In this document: piece after piece, positions 8,527 to 17,450 of the stretch | Layout: each line of letters opens with the position of its first letter | Position numbering within the stretch: position 1 is the stretch's first letter | Source of the DNA: Aquificota bacterium | Lineage (GTDB): Bacteria; Aquificota; Aquificia; Aquificales; Aquificaceae | Length of the DNA: 64,000 nt | NCBI GenBank assembly: GCA_013153495.1 | Contig: JAADEH010000012.1 | Span: 620,001 to 684,000, forward strand | Reading direction: 5' to 3' | Position numbers and translations under genes: made by a program | The notes under the pieces: generated by a model | Told to the model about the DNA's origin: nothing | What the model saw: only the letters and a program-made list of their open reading frames with translations | Databases searched by the model: none

Positions 8527-9861
8527 ATGCGACACCTTGTATTTATCCTCACCTTTTTAATCGCTTATGTTTTTACTGCAAAAGCTGACGAGACATGTCA
8601 ATCTCCATACCTTCCCAAGATAGTTGGTCAGGAGGACTACGTTTATGTTTGGACACTCGGAGACCCGAAGGTAGGCGATGGTTCTGATAAACTCGTAGTT
8701 ATAGATGTAAATCCTAAGTCAGACACTTTTGGCAAAGTGGTTCACTATGTTTCCGTCGGTGGAAGACATGAAGCTCATCATTGTGGATTTACGGACGATA
8801 GGTGGTATCTGTGGTGCGGTGGTCTGGACGACTCGCACATATTTATCTTTGATATAGGTTCAGACCCAAAACACCCGAGGTTAGTGAGGGTTATACGAGA
8901 CTTTTCGGATAAGACGGGGCTTGTGGGTCCTCATACTTTTTATGCCCTGCCGGGAAGGATGCTTATAACCGGTTTATCAAATGTCCAAGACAGAGGTGGA
9001 TTTACAGGGCTTGCGGAATATACAAACGAAGGTGAATACATAAGGACAGTATGGCTACCAAAAGAGGTGGGAAATTTTAAAGGCGATGGATACGGCTACG
9101 ACGTAAGGGTAAACGCAAACTTGAACACTATGTTGACCTCTTCCTTTACGGGCTGGAAGCTATACATGAAGGACCTCAAAGGAGTTATAGCCCAATACAT
9201 ACCCAAAGGCGAGAAAAAGGTCTATGAAGATTTCGGGCACATGTTCGGCAACACCATGGTGGTCTGGGATTTCCACCGCATGAAACCCAAGAAAATACTT
9301 CATGTCCCCGGAGCACCTTTAGAGATAAGATGGGCTCTTAAACCAAACCACTATTACGCCTTCACGTCTACCGCGCTAACTGACAAGCTATGGATAATTT
9401 ACAGAACACAAGAAGGAGATTGGGAAGCAAAACCAATAGCGGATATAGGTTCTCCTGACGAGTGGAACCTACCTTTGGACATAAGTATATCTTCAGATGA
9501 CAGGTTTATATTTGTGGGCTCATACGATGGAGTGCTCAGGGTTTACGATGTTTCAGACCCGTTCAACGCAAAACTGATTTACAGAAAGAAAATAGGAACT
9601 CAAATAAATATGGTTTCCCAATCTTGGGACGGAAGGAGAATTTATATAACTTCCTCACTTCTATACAACTGGGACAAGCCCGATGCGGAACATTTTCTAA
9701 AAATGTATCGCTGGGACGGCAGGAAGTTGACTCACGTTTTCACTGTGGACTTCTTTAAAGAGAAGCTCGGTCGTCCACACATAATGAGGTTCGGGCAAGA
9801 AGCTTTTTATAAGGGAATTGTTAAGGAAGCCCCTGAAAATGAAACCGCAATGGTTGATTAA
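8527..9861 (+). CDS. mtoX: Selenium-binding protein 56 / methanethiol oxidase family protein, exported
   Basis: 444 residues of the SBP56 beta-propeller family. Recognisable blocks are DKLVVIDVNPKSDTFGKVVH, the metal-ligand region GGRHEAHHCGF, GPHTFYALPGRMLITGLSN, HMFGNTMVVWDFHR, LDISISSDDRFIFVGS and GQEAFYKG. The bacterial member MtoX is a periplasmic copper enzyme that converts methanethiol to formaldehyde, hydrogen sulfide and peroxide. Residues 1-20 form a signal peptide ending near AKADE, which agrees with the periplasmic form. A SCO copper chaperone follows with a 23-base overlap, as in described mtoX loci. The enzymatic assignment rests on family plus neighbour; other SBP56 proteins have unclear roles. 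Confidence 0.85.
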   Translation: MRHLVFILTFLIAYVFTAKADETCQSPYLPKIVGQEDYVYVWTLGDPKVGDGSDKLVVIDVNPKSDTFGKVVHYVSVGGRHEAHHCGFTDDRWYLWCGGLDDSHIFIFDIGSDPKHPRLVRVIRDFSDKTGLVGPHTFYALPGRMLITGLSNVQDRGGFTGLAEYTNEGEYIRTVWLPKEVGNFKGDGYGYDVRVNANLNTMLTSSFTGWKLYMKDLKGVIAQYIPKGEKKVYEDFGHMFGNTMVVWDFHRMKPKKILHVPGAPLEIRWALKPNHYYAFTSTALTDKLWIIYRTQEGDWEAKPIADIGSPDEWNLPLDISISSDDRFIFVGSYDGVLRVYDVSDPFNAKLIYRKKIGTQINMVSQSWDGRRIYITSSLLYNWDKPDAEHFLKMYRWDGRKLTHVFTVDFFKEKLGRPHIMRFGQEAFYKGIVKEAPENETAMVD

Positions 9862-10600
9862 GGGAGCGTTGGCTCCCCTGCTCTTTATTACCCTTTTATT
9901 GGGATACAAACTTTGGGAAGACTCTTCCAAGTTAGAAAAAAATCCCTTCGAGGAATACTATCTTCTATACAAAATTCATACGGAGCATGCTTATGACCCT
10001 TCCGGTGTTTACATACCTTCCTTCCCCGTCCCTGAGCCGGGGACATACCAGTTGCCCCATATAAAGGAGGTGAAGAATCATATTCTCCTCAACGAGGAAG
10101 GTAAACCTGTTCGACTTTATAACCTCAAGAAAAATAAGGTGGCTGTAGTAAGTTTTATTTACACAAACTGCCCCGATAAGTATGGGTGCAATCTGTCAAC
10201 CTTCATACTCAGCCAGCTTGACAAGGCTCTGAGCAAATCACCCGAGCTCAAAAACAAAGTAGTTATCATAACTGTTAGCTTTGACCCAGAAAGGGATACG
10301 CCCCCAAGGCTCAAGAGATTCCGGGAGCTCCTCAATCCCAGCTCCGACTGGCGTTTTCTAACCGCAAGCTCCGAAAAAGATGTAGAGCCTGTTCTAAATG
10401 ACTTTGGGCAGAGGGTTCAAAAGCTCTACTATGAGGACGGAAGATGGACGGGAATATACAGACACGTTCTTAAGATATTTCTTCTCGATGAGCAAAACTA
10501 CGTAAGGAACATATACAGCTCCGGCATGGTAAACACCGCTCTCATAATTTCGGACATAAAAACTTTATTAAATGACCCTCCTCATCACACCCAAGAATAA
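9839..10600 (+). CDS. SCO1/SenC-family copper chaperone, membrane-anchored
   Basis: 253 residues. One N-terminal membrane anchor (about 8-25) precedes a thioredoxin-like periplasmic domain. I place the start at the ATG 9839, with AAGGAAG 9 bases upstream, rather than the TTG at 9818. Cysteines occur as NCPDKYGC, a CX5C spacing instead of the common CX3C; a distal histidine ([11 protein letters not shown]) completes the copper site. CX5C versions exist in SCO relatives. Here it probably metallates the upstream methanethiol oxidase rather than cytochrome oxidase, judged from the translational overlap. No mauG-like gene follows, which distinguishes the locus from the described mtoX-SCO-mauG arrangement. 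Confidence 0.87.
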   Translation: MKPQWLIKGALAPLLFITLLLGYKLWEDSSKLEKNPFEEYYLLYKIHTEHAYDPSGVYIPSFPVPEPGTYQLPHIKEVKNHILLNEEGKPVRLYNLKKNKVAVVSFIYTNCPDKYGCNLSTFILSQLDKALSKSPELKNKVVIITVSFDPERDTPPRLKRFRELLNPSSDWRFLTASSEKDVEPVLNDFGQRVQKLYYEDGRWTGIYRHVLKIFLLDEQNYVRNIYSSGMVNTALIISDIKTLLNDPPHHTQE

Positions 10601-10619
10601 AAAGCCCAAATTCTTCCGA

Positions 10620-12740
10620 ATGGAGAAAAGAAAGCCCAACAGACTTATCAAGGAAAAAAGCCCCTACCTCAGACAGCACGCCTACAACCCGGTGGACTGG
10701 TATCCCTGGAGCGAGGAAGCCTTTGAAAAAGCTAAGAGAGAGGACAAACCCATATTCCTCTCCATAGGATACTCTACCTGCCACTGGTGCCACGTTATGG
10801 AAAAGGAAAGCTTTGAGGACGAGGAGATAGCGAAGATACTAAACGAATACTATGTTCCCATAAAGGTTGACAGGGAAGAGAGACCCGACATAGACAGCAT
10901 ATACATGACCGTCTGCCAGATGATGACCGGCTCGGGAGGATGGCCCCTCACCATAATAATGACGCCCGACAAAAAACCCTTCTTTGCAGGGACATACTTT
11001 CCGAAGGAAAGTCTTTACGGAAGACCCGGACTCAAAGACATACTCCTCAGAATTGCCCAGCTTTGGAAGGAGGACAGAGAGAAGATAAACCAGACCGCCC
11101 AGAGCGTCCTTGAGGCACTATCCCAGAGCGAGAGCGAAAGCTACATAGGTCCTGAGCTTGACAGCTCCGTTCTCCACAAAGGATTTGCAGAACTCTACAA
11201 CACCTACGACGAAATATACGGAGGCTTCGGGAACGCGCCTAAGTTTCCCATACCCCACAACCTAATGTTCCTCATGCGCTACTACAAAAGAACCAGGAAC
11301 GAGAAAGCTTTGGAAATCGTAAAGCACACCCTCACCAAGATTAGGCTCGGAGGTATATGGGACCACGTAGGGTTCGGCTTTCACAGATATTCCACCGACA
11401 GGGAGTGGCTTCTCCCCCACTTTGAGAAGATGCTATACGACAACGCTCTGCTGATGTTCACATACGCGGAAGCCTACCAGCTCACGAAGGAAGAACTTTT
11501 CGCCCAAGTTGTAGAGGAGATAGCGGAGTATCTGAAAAGGGACATGCTCTCTCCCGAAGGAGCCTTCTACTCCGCGGAGGATGCGGACAGCGAAGGGGAA
11601 GAGGGAAAGTTTTACACCTGGACCCTTAAAGAGCTTGAAGAAACTTTAACCCCAGACGAGCTTGAGATAGCCCTGAAGGTGTTCGGGATAGAAGAAGAGG
11701 GAAACTTCCTCGAAGAGGCAACCCGCAGGAAGACGGGAAGAAACATACTTCACATGAAGAAGGAACTCAGCGAATACGCCCATCAGCTCGGAATGGAAAC
11801 GGACATCCTGAAGCAGAAACTGGAGGAGATTAGAAACAAGCTCTTCAAGAAAAGGGAGGAGAGGTTAAGACCCCTCAGAGACGACAAGGTCTTGACCGAC
11901 TGGAACGGTTTAGCTATAGCGGGATTTGCAAAGGCAGGATTAGCCTTAGGAAGGAGGGATTTTGTAGAGACCGCTTCGCGGTGTGCTGATTTTATCCTTG
12001 AAAAAATGCTCAACGAGGAGGGGAAACTTCTGCACCGCTACAAGGACGGTGAAGCGAGTATAACCGGTTTCCTTGAAGACTACGCCTACCTCGTATGGGG
12101 ACTCACGGAGCTATACTTTGCCACCCTTGAAAGCAAATACATCGCAAAGGCAAAGGAGCTTGTGGACACAGCCCTCAAGCACTTCTGGGACGAGGAGAAC
12201 CTCGGCTTCTTCCAAACCCCCGACTTCGGAGAAAAGGTCCTCGTCAGGAAAAAGGAGATATACGACGGTGCAACGCCTTCGGGAAACTCGGTGATGGCAT
12301 ACAACCTCGTCAGGCTCGCCCGCCTTCTGGGAGACCAGAACTACGAAAGGAAGTCCTATCAGACGCTGATGGCTTTCTCTCAGGTAATCCAGTCCTTCCC
12401 CTCCGCACACACCTTCTCGCTCATGGCACTCGACCTCCTCGTTGAAGGAACCTTCGAGCTTATAGCGGTCCCCGGCTCGCAGGAGGAGGCAAAGGATAAC
12501 TTGACAAAACTCCAGAGACACTTCCTTCCCGAGGGAGTATTTGCGGTTAAAGAGAAAGCCCTCTCCGAGCTTAGCGAGCACATAGCATCACTAAAGCCCG
12601 TGGAGAATAAAACCACCTACTACCTTTGCAGGAAGTTTGCCTGCGAGTCTCCCACGACGGACTGGAAAGAGATAGAGAGAAGGTTAATACCTGAGCAGGA
12701 GAGCACCCCAAGTGAGTCCACCGCCCATGGCAGTCATTAA
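10620..12740 (+). CDS. DUF255 thioredoxin-domain protein (YyaL / spermatogenesis-associated 20 family)
   Basis: 706 residues from the ATG at 10620, chosen because the family begins [24 protein letters not shown] right after it; an upstream ATG at 10572 would add 16 unconserved residues inside the SCO gene. The N-terminal thioredoxin fold has the characteristic [16 protein letters not shown] and GSGGWPLT; the rest is an alpha/alpha-barrel resembling N-acylglucosamine epimerase ([26 protein letters not shown]). The function is not settled for the family. The gene follows SCO by 19 bases, so it probably shares the mtoX transcript. Its 3' end overlaps fabH by 57 bases, convergent. Confidence 0.9.
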   Translation: MEKRKPNRLIKEKSPYLRQHAYNPVDWYPWSEEAFEKAKREDKPIFLSIGYSTCHWCHVMEKESFEDEEIAKILNEYYVPIKVDREERPDIDSIYMTVCQMMTGSGGWPLTIIMTPDKKPFFAGTYFPKESLYGRPGLKDILLRIAQLWKEDREKINQTAQSVLEALSQSESESYIGPELDSSVLHKGFAELYNTYDEIYGGFGNAPKFPIPHNLMFLMRYYKRTRNEKALEIVKHTLTKIRLGGIWDHVGFGFHRYSTDREWLLPHFEKMLYDNALLMFTYAEAYQLTKEELFAQVVEEIAEYLKRDMLSPEGAFYSAEDADSEGEEGKFYTWTLKELEETLTPDELEIALKVFGIEEEGNFLEEATRRKTGRNILHMKKELSEYAHQLGMETDILKQKLEEIRNKLFKKREERLRPLRDDKVLTDWNGLAIAGFAKAGLALGRRDFVETASRCADFILEKMLNEEGKLLHRYKDGEASITGFLEDYAYLVWGLTELYFATLESKYIAKAKELVDTALKHFWDEENLGFFQTPDFGEKVLVRKKEIYDGATPSGNSVMAYNLVRLARLLGDQNYERKSYQTLMAFSQVIQSFPSAHTFSLMALDLLVEGTFELIAVPGSQEEAKDNLTKLQRHFLPEGVFAVKEKALSELSEHIASLKPVENKTTYYLCRKFACESPTTDWKEIERRLIPEQESTPSESTAHGSH
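11970..11982 (+). repeat. Recurring palindrome ACCGC-TTC-GCGGT
   Basis: One of seven copies of ACCGC-N3/4-GCGGT in the window, here inside the DUF255 coding sequence. Confidence 0.4.
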
Positions 12741-13613
12741 AACTAAATCTCCTCTCTTCAGCTTCCCTTCCTCAATCGCTTCGTGAAGGGCTATGGGAAT
12801 TGAGGCAGCAGAGGTGTTTCCGTATCTATCTATGTTCACGAAAACCTTGTCCCTCGGAATTTCCAGCTTGTCCGCAAGGGAGTTGATAATCCTCACGTTA
12901 GCCTGATGGGGTATCACGAGGGAAATCTCCTCCGGGGATACACCTGCGCCTTTGAGAACCTCCCTGCACGCCTCCTCCATGTTCCTGACCGCCACCTTAA
13001 AAAGCTCCCTTCCCTTCATTCTTATGTATCCGCACTTATCCGCATACAGTATGTCCCAGAGGGAACCGTCCGAATACATCTTAGAGGCAAGAATGTCGCT
13101 CTCTTCCTCTGACCTCTCAAGAACCACCGCACCCGCACCGTCCCCGAATAGAACGCAGGTGCTCCTGTCGGACCAATCCACTATCTCCGAAAGCTTCTCC
13201 ACACCCACGACGAGAACTTTCTCAGCTTTCCCCGACCTTAGAAGCCCGTCCGCCACCTCCAAAGCGTAGAGGAAACCGCTACAGGCAGCGGAAAGGTCGA
13301 AGGCATAAGCCTTGTCTATACCGAGCTGAGCCTGAAGGAGGCAGGCTGTTGAAGGGAACCTTTTGTCCGGGGTCAAAGTGGCAACTATGACCACATCTAT
13401 ATCCTTAGCATCAACACCCGCCCCCTCGAGAGCCTGAAGGGAAGCCTCCTTAGCCATCTCAACTACGCTTTCCTCTTTGGCTATCCTCCTCTCCTTTATA
13501 CCCGTTCTCGTGGTAATCCACTCGTCGGAGGTTTCCACCATCTTCTCGAGGTCAAAGTTCGTAAGGACTTCTTTGGGAAGGTATATACCAGTTCCCGCTA
13601 TCTTAGTTCCCAT
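12684..13613 (-). CDS. fabH: 3-oxoacyl-ACP synthase III
   Basis: Condenses an acyl-CoA primer with malonyl-ACP to begin fatty-acid synthesis. 309 residues, near the usual 317. The Cys-His-Asn triad is visible: Cys111 in [14 protein letters not shown], His in IPHQANVRI, Asn in [25 protein letters not shown] is the N-terminal FabH signature. It follows plsX directly (stop and start abut at 13613/13614), as in many bacteria. The last 57 bases overlap the convergent DUF255 gene. Confidence 0.96.
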   Translation of the reverse strand: MGTKIAGTGIYLPKEVLTNFDLEKMVETSDEWITTRTGIKERRIAKEESVVEMAKEASLQALEGAGVDAKDIDVVIVATLTPDKRFPSTACLLQAQLGIDKAYAFDLSAACSGFLYALEVADGLLRSGKAEKVLVVGVEKLSEIVDWSDRSTCVLFGDGAGAVVLERSEEESDILASKMYSDGSLWDILYADKCGYIRMKGRELFKVAVRNMEEACREVLKGAGVSPEEISLVIPHQANVRIINSLADKLEIPRDKVFVNIDRYGNTSAASIPIALHEAIEEGKLKRGDLVLMTAMGGGLTWGALLLRY

Positions 13614-14633
13614 TCAGACCTTCACCTCTTGAGGGATAAACTTCCTTATATTTTCAACAAGTTTTTTATTAAAGTCGTGGTTCAAAAACTCACCCGCTAC
13701 CTTTATTGCGTTCTTTATAGCCTTTGCGTTAGCCTTTCCGTGAGTTATTATCACAGGCTTTTTAGCCCCCAGCAGAGGTATCCCGCCGTATTCCGCAAAG
13801 TCTGCCTTCTTCTTAAACCTGTTCAGAGCGGGCATGAGCAAAACAGCTCCGAGCTTTGCAAGGAGACTCTTTTTAATTTCCTCCTTTATCATCTGAACGA
13901 CCGCAAAGCCGAGGCTCTCACTCGCCTTGAGAATAACGTTCCCCACGAAGCCGTCGCACACTATAACGTCAAAGGTCCCGGCATATATGTCCCTTCCTTC
14001 CGCATTACCTTTAAAGTTGAGCAGAGTCTGTTTTAATAGCGGATAGGTCTCCTTAACGAGTTCGTTCCCCTTGCCCTCCTCCTCTCCTATGCTCAACAGA
14101 CCGACCCTCGGGTCGGAAACGCCCAGTATTTCCTGAGCGTATGTGTGCCCTATAACCGCAAACTGAACCAGATGTTTGGGTTTGGAGTCCACGTTAGCAC
14201 CCACATCTATAAGGACGGTTTTACCCTTCGGGTTTGGGAGAGCTACCGCTATTGCAGGTCTCTCCACCTCCTCTTCAGCTCCCACCACGAACTTACCCAC
14301 CGCAAGAACAGCACCCGTGTTTCCCGCAGAGATAAGCCCCTCCGCCCTGCCCTGATGAACCAGCTTCGCACCCACGAACAGGGAAGAGTTCTTTTTCTTC
14401 AAAACCGTAGAAGGTGGCTCGTGAAAGTCAACATTTTCGGGAGCATCTACGACCTCGAGGAGCGGATTGTTAAGCTCTCCGGACTTTTTCAGGATAGGCT
14501 CTATCTTCCGAGCATCTCCGACGAGGTATATCTTGTAGCCCAGCTCCTTGGTAGCCAGAATACCCCCACGCACTATCTCAAGGGGAGCGTAATCCCCCCC
14601 GTTGCAGTCTAAAGCGAAACGGTAATTATCCAT
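13614..14633 (-). CDS. plsX: Phosphate acyltransferase PlsX
   Basis: Makes acyl-phosphate from acyl-ACP for phospholipid synthesis. 339 residues from the ATG at 14633, which shares one base with the rpmF stop (TGATG), so translation is probably coupled. A longer reading to 14723 only extends into rpmF in another frame and is rejected. The start LDCNGGDYAPLEIVRGG corresponds to the family's AxDxMGGDxAP motif; note that it has CNGGD rather than MGGD. Further family motifs are GAVLAVGKF, NVDSKPKHL and EYGGIPLLGAKKPVIITHG. Confidence 0.95.
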   Translation of the reverse strand: MDNYRFALDCNGGDYAPLEIVRGGILATKELGYKIYLVGDARKIEPILKKSGELNNPLLEVVDAPENVDFHEPPSTVLKKKNSSLFVGAKLVHQGRAEGLISAGNTGAVLAVGKFVVGAEEEVERPAIAVALPNPKGKTVLIDVGANVDSKPKHLVQFAVIGHTYAQEILGVSDPRVGLLSIGEEEGKGNELVKETYPLLKQTLLNFKGNAEGRDIYAGTFDVIVCDGFVGNVILKASESLGFAVVQMIKEEIKKSLLAKLGAVLLMPALNRFKKKADFAEYGGIPLLGAKKPVIITHGKANAKAIKNAIKVAGEFLNHDFNKKLVENIRKFIPQEVKV

Positions 14634-14824
14634 CAGTCTATGCTGATAACTTCCCTTCCCTTGTAATATCCACAGTAGGGACAGACCCTGTGGGGAAGTA
14701 TCTTCTCGCCGCAGTTGGAGCACTCGCTCAGGGAGGGAATGCTCCTTTTAAACTTGTTAAAGAAGTTCTGAGACCTTCTCTGATTTCTCCTCCACTTGGA
14801 AGTTTTCGCCTTCGGAACCGCCAT
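14633..14824 (-). CDS. rpmF: Ribosomal protein bL32
   Basis: 63 residues starting MAVPKAKTSKWRRNQRRS, typical of bL32. Four cysteines in the pattern CSNCG...CPYCG form a zinc ribbon, so this is the zinc-binding (C+) version. It sits between the yceD homologue and plsX, the conserved order in many bacteria, which links ribosome supply with lipid synthesis. Confidence 0.97.
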   Translation of the reverse strand: MAVPKAKTSKWRRNQRRSQNFFNKFKRSIPSLSECSNCGEKILPHRVCPYCGYYKGREVISID

Positions 14825-14834
14825 TATCGACCTC

Positions 14835-15338
14835 CTACTTGGTGAGCAAGTCTTTTAGTATAGCAAATCTGGGGTCAACGGGTTTGCTCTCTTCCTCAAG
14901 AACCAGAGCGGGGTGGTGAACCCCCGTGCAGTGGGGACTGCAAAGAGGCTTCATAGGAACGCTCAGTATTATCTCCTCCCTGACGAGGTCCTCGAGGTTC
15001 AGTATGTCCGGCTCCTCCATGAAAGAAACTTCAAGGTCCTCGGGAGATAGGGAAAGATGGTCCTCCTTGGGGTAATACTCCAAGTGCTTCTCCTTTTCCT
15101 GGGATATGTCCTTGTCGAACAACTCCAAGCACCTGCTACACTCGAGTTCCACATTTCCAAGTATGTTCATAAATACCCTATAGCCGTTTTTGTCCTTAGT
15201 TATTCTGAGGAAAACCTCCACAGGTTCCCTTATCTCCCCGAGGTCGGCAGGGAAGGAGAGGTCCTCGGGTTTTATCACATACCTGTTTTCGAAAACTTCT
15301 TCCTTTTCAAATATTTCCTTGAGGTTAAGGACAGTCAT
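14835..15338 (-). CDS. YceD/DUF177 family protein
   Basis: 167 residues. The DUF177 core is seen in LECSRCLELFDKDI (cysteines near residue 73 and 76) and in the C-terminal REEIILSVPMKPLCSPHC, a four-cysteine arrangement that may bind a metal. The plant and bacterial homologues are tied to 23S rRNA accumulation. It is first in yceD-rpmF-plsX-fabH, 10 bases ahead of rpmF, a conserved neighbourhood that supports the call. Confidence 0.88.
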   Translation of the reverse strand: MTVLNLKEIFEKEEVFENRYVIKPEDLSFPADLGEIREPVEVFLRITKDKNGYRVFMNILGNVELECSRCLELFDKDISQEKEKHLEYYPKEDHLSLSPEDLEVSFMEEPDILNLEDLVREEIILSVPMKPLCSPHCTGVHHPALVLEEESKPVDPRFAILKDLLTK

Positions 15339-15396
15339 GGCTGTTCTCCCTGTCTTTAAGTTTTAGTTCTTTTAAATATATAACCTCCCGGAAGAC

Positions 15397-15432
15397 TTGT
15401 CAGAGAACTTAAGAATATTAGAATATTCTAAT
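15397..15432 (+). promoter_or_regulatory. Promoter with palindromic operator over the -10 (DUF2892 gene)
   Basis: A -35 TTGTCA (15397-15402) and -10 TAGAAT (15419-15424) are 16 bases apart. A perfect 16-bp palindrome, ATTAGAATATTCTAAT (15417-15432), covers the -10 and start region. AT-rich sites with GAAT/ATTC arms are typical of ArsR/SmtB-type repressors such as BigR/SqrR, which respond to sulfide or persulfide and whose regulons include small DUF2892-type membrane proteins. The regulator identity is inference; none is encoded here. Confidence 0.6.
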
Positions 15433-15453
15433 AAACTGAAGGAGGTGTGAACC

Positions 15454-15660
15454 ATGACTATGGACAGGCTGTTGAGACTGACCTCGGGTGTGATGCTCCT
15501 GGTGGTGTTTTTCTTCGGACTGCTCGGATCCAACGTGGGACTGTTCTGGAAAGCCTTTGTGGTCTTTATGGCTCTGAACCAGATACAGTCCGCCTTTACA
15601 AACTGGTGTCCTGTGGTCTCCCTATACAGGAAATTCGGTGTGAAAGAGTGCGAATGCTGA
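15454..15660 (+). CDS. DUF2892 (YgaP-type) small inner-membrane protein
   Basis: 68 residues with two hydrophobic segments (about 10-27 and 31-48) and the family pattern MDRLLRLTSG...NWCPVVSLYRKFGVKECEC, matching DUF2892 proteins whose C-terminal CPxxxxxG motif follows the second helix. It ends in Cys-Glu-Cys. A strong GAAGGAGGTG ribosome site precedes the ATG. DUF2892 helices often accompany rhodanese domains and sulfur-handling genes, so a role around reactive sulfur is possible but inferred. It is preceded by the palindromic promoter described separately and followed by the SRP RNA gene. Confidence 0.85.
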   Translation: MTMDRLLRLTSGVMLLVVFFFGLLGSNVGLFWKAFVVFMALNQIQSAFTNWCPVVSLYRKFGVKECEC

Positions 15661-15676
15661 GCTATATTTATAAGAA

Positions 15677-15754
15677 GCCCCGCAACGGGACAGGGTGAAC
15701 CCCCCCAGGCCCGAAAGGGAGCAAGGGTAAGCCCGCCGTCTCGGGTGCGGGGTC
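15677..15754 (+). ncRNA. ffs: Signal recognition particle RNA, small bacterial type
   Basis: About 78 bases. The closing stem GCCCCGC (15677-15683) pairs with GCGGGGT (15747-15753). The conserved domain IV is plain: CAGGCCCGAAAGGGAGCA with its GAAA tetraloop and the CAGG/AGCA internal loop that binds Ffh M domain. GGTGAACC lies on the 5' side. A TATATT box at 15663-15668 is placed for a start near 15676. No T-run follows, so the 3' end may need processing. SRP RNA beside dnaX is a common bacterial arrangement. Confidence 0.93.
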
Positions 15755-15778
15755 TAAAAAAACCTCCAAGGAGGTCCC

Positions 15779-16006
15779 ATGTCATCGCAAGGTCTGAAGT
15801 CCAAACTCGAAGCCCTCAAAGTAGAAAGGAAGGAAGGAAAGCTAACTCCGAAGGAGTTCTATAAAGAACTTCTTACGCTCGCAGTAACTCTCGTCGAGGA
15901 ACTCAAAGACGAGGACATAAGCGACGAGGACATAAAAAAGCAGACACCCCTCGTGCTCGCCTTCTTGGAGGACCAGATAGACAAGATGGAGGGTAGGGGA
16001 CACTGA
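15779..16006 (+). CDS. Small helical protein between SRP RNA and dnaX
   Basis: 75 residues, Lys/Glu-rich and helical (GLKSKLEALKVERKEGKLTPKEFYKELL). AAGGAGGT lies 5 bases before the ATG, and its TGA overlaps the dnaX ATG (TGATG), so it is a real gene, translationally coupled to dnaX. A middle segment KLTPKEFYKELLTLA resembles short SHOCT-like helices. I recognise no family. It could be an accessory factor for the clamp loader, but only position suggests that. Confidence 0.8.
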   Translation: MSSQGLKSKLEALKVERKEGKLTPKEFYKELLTLAVTLVEELKDEDISDEDIKKQTPLVLAFLEDQIDKMEGRGH

Positions 16007-17394
16007 TGTATGTTCCCTTTGCAAGAAAGTATAGACCCCGCTTCTTTAGGGAGGTCGTAGGTCAGGAAGTTCCCGTTAAAGTCCTGCAAAATGCGGTAAA
16101 GAACGGCAAGGTTTCCCACGCCTATCTATTTGCCGGACCCAGAGGTGTCGGAAAGACCACCATAGCGAGAATTCTCGCCAAAGCCCTCAACTGCCTAAAC
16201 CCAAAAGAAGGTGAACCCTGCGGAGAGTGCGAAAACTGCCTCGAGATAGACAGGGGAAGCTTTCCCGACCTGATAGAGATGGACGCAGCCTCCAACAGGG
16301 GAATAGATGACATTAGAGCTATAAAGGAAGCGGTATCCTACACCCCCATAAAGGGAAAGTTTAAGGTCTATATAATAGACGAAGCCCACATGCTCACGAA
16401 GGAAGCCTTCAACGCCCTGCTCAAAACCCTCGAAGAGCCTCCCCCCAGAACGGTCTTTATCCTCTGCACCACAGAATACGAGAAAATAATACCTACCATA
16501 CTCTCAAGATGTCAGAGAATAATCTTCAGCAGAGTAAACGAAGAGAAGGTAGTCGCGTATCTGAAAAATATATGCTCCCAAGAAGGCATAGAGTATGAAG
16601 AACAAGCTCTCAAGAGCATAGCCAAAGCCTCCGAAGGATGCATGAGGGACGCAGCCTCTCTCCTGGACCAGGCAAGCGTATTCGGGGACGGGAAAATCAC
16701 CCATGAGGTAGTTGAAAACTTCCTCGGGATACTGAGTGCGGAAAAGGTAAGAGACTTTATAAAACTTCTCCTGAATTCAAAGGTTGAGGAAGCAATAAGG
16801 ACCCTGCGGGACATGTATTACAGGGGATACAACCTCTCCAAGTTCTGGGACCTTCTCGAAGAAGAAGTAAGAAACGCAATCCTCGTTAAGAGTTTGAAGG
16901 ACGCCTCCGGCGTGGTAGAAAACCCAGAACTTTACAAAGAGCTTGCACAACACCCCCTCGAAGCCCTCCTATACCTCGAGAACCTACTCACGAGAGGCAG
17001 GGTGGAAGCGAGAACAAGACCTATCCTCAGAGCCTTCGAGCTGGCAATAGTAAAAAGCACCATAATAAAGGACATACTCCCCATATCCCAAGCCCTAAAA
17101 GCGGGAATGGCTGTGCCCGAAACCCAACCCACCCAAGACACCCCTGAGAAAGAACACAAGAGCGAAGAGAAGATAGAAGACAAGCTCAAGGAACTTCTCA
17201 CACCCCTTGCTCTGAAAGCCTTAGAGACAGCCCAAAAGGAAGAGAGGGACGGAAAGGTCGTTTTCATAATGGACCAGGACACATACTCTCCATTCAAGAA
17301 GGAGTTTGAAAACCTCCAAAAGAAAATCCCCGAGATAGAGTTTGAGGTGCGGAAAAAAAAAGAGGAGAAGGAGAACTCCCCGAGCCTGTTTTAA
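16006..17394 (+). CDS. dnaX: DNA polymerase III clamp-loader subunit DnaX (gamma/tau)
   Basis: 462 residues in the zero frame. AAA+ Walker A GPRGVGKTT (44-52), a zinc module with Cys63/72/75/78 (CGECENC), Walker B IIDEAHML, sensor-1 region LCTTEYEKIIPTILSRCQ and the arginine-finger motif SRCQR are all present. As clamp loader it places the beta clamp on DNA. The 3' end holds a run of nine A (17353-17361). The zero frame ends only 9 residues after the KKK it encodes, whereas the -1 frame continues for 29 residues to 17450 with a DnaX-like C-terminus (see the separate entry). It overlaps the upstream small gene by 1 base. Confidence 0.96.
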   Translation: MYVPFARKYRPRFFREVVGQEVPVKVLQNAVKNGKVSHAYLFAGPRGVGKTTIARILAKALNCLNPKEGEPCGECENCLEIDRGSFPDLIEMDAASNRGIDDIRAIKEAVSYTPIKGKFKVYIIDEAHMLTKEAFNALLKTLEEPPPRTVFILCTTEYEKIIPTILSRCQRIIFSRVNEEKVVAYLKNICSQEGIEYEEQALKSIAKASEGCMRDAASLLDQASVFGDGKITHEVVENFLGILSAEKVRDFIKLLLNSKVEEAIRTLRDMYYRGYNLSKFWDLLEEEVRNAILVKSLKDASGVVENPELYKELAQHPLEALLYLENLLTRGRVEARTRPILRAFELAIVKSTIIKDILPISQALKAGMAVPETQPTQDTPEKEHKSEEKIEDKLKELLTPLALKALETAQKEERDGKVVFIMDQDTYSPFKKEFENLQKKIPEIEFEVRKKKEEKENSPSLF

Positions 17395-17450
17395 AGGTCA
17401 TGGAACTCTTCAACGCCAAGGTGGTCAAGTATGAACGCAAAAAGAAGTGA
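17344..17450 (+). other. dnaX: A9 slippery site and -1 frame extension of dnaX
   Basis: Nine A at 17353-17361 follow GAGGTGCGG, which contains a Shine-Dalgarno-like GAGGTG a short distance upstream. In the -1 frame the reading continues as 29 codons to a TGA at 17448-17450, giving a 481-residue protein ending ..LPEPVLKVMELFNAKVVKYE.. . That tail resembles the P-x-V-x-K-x-x-x-x-F-x-x-x-V-V motif that ends many bacterial DnaX proteins. This suggests ribosomal or transcriptional slippage, as known for E. coli and Thermus dnaX, or a one-base homopolymer sequencing error. Confidence 0.65.
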
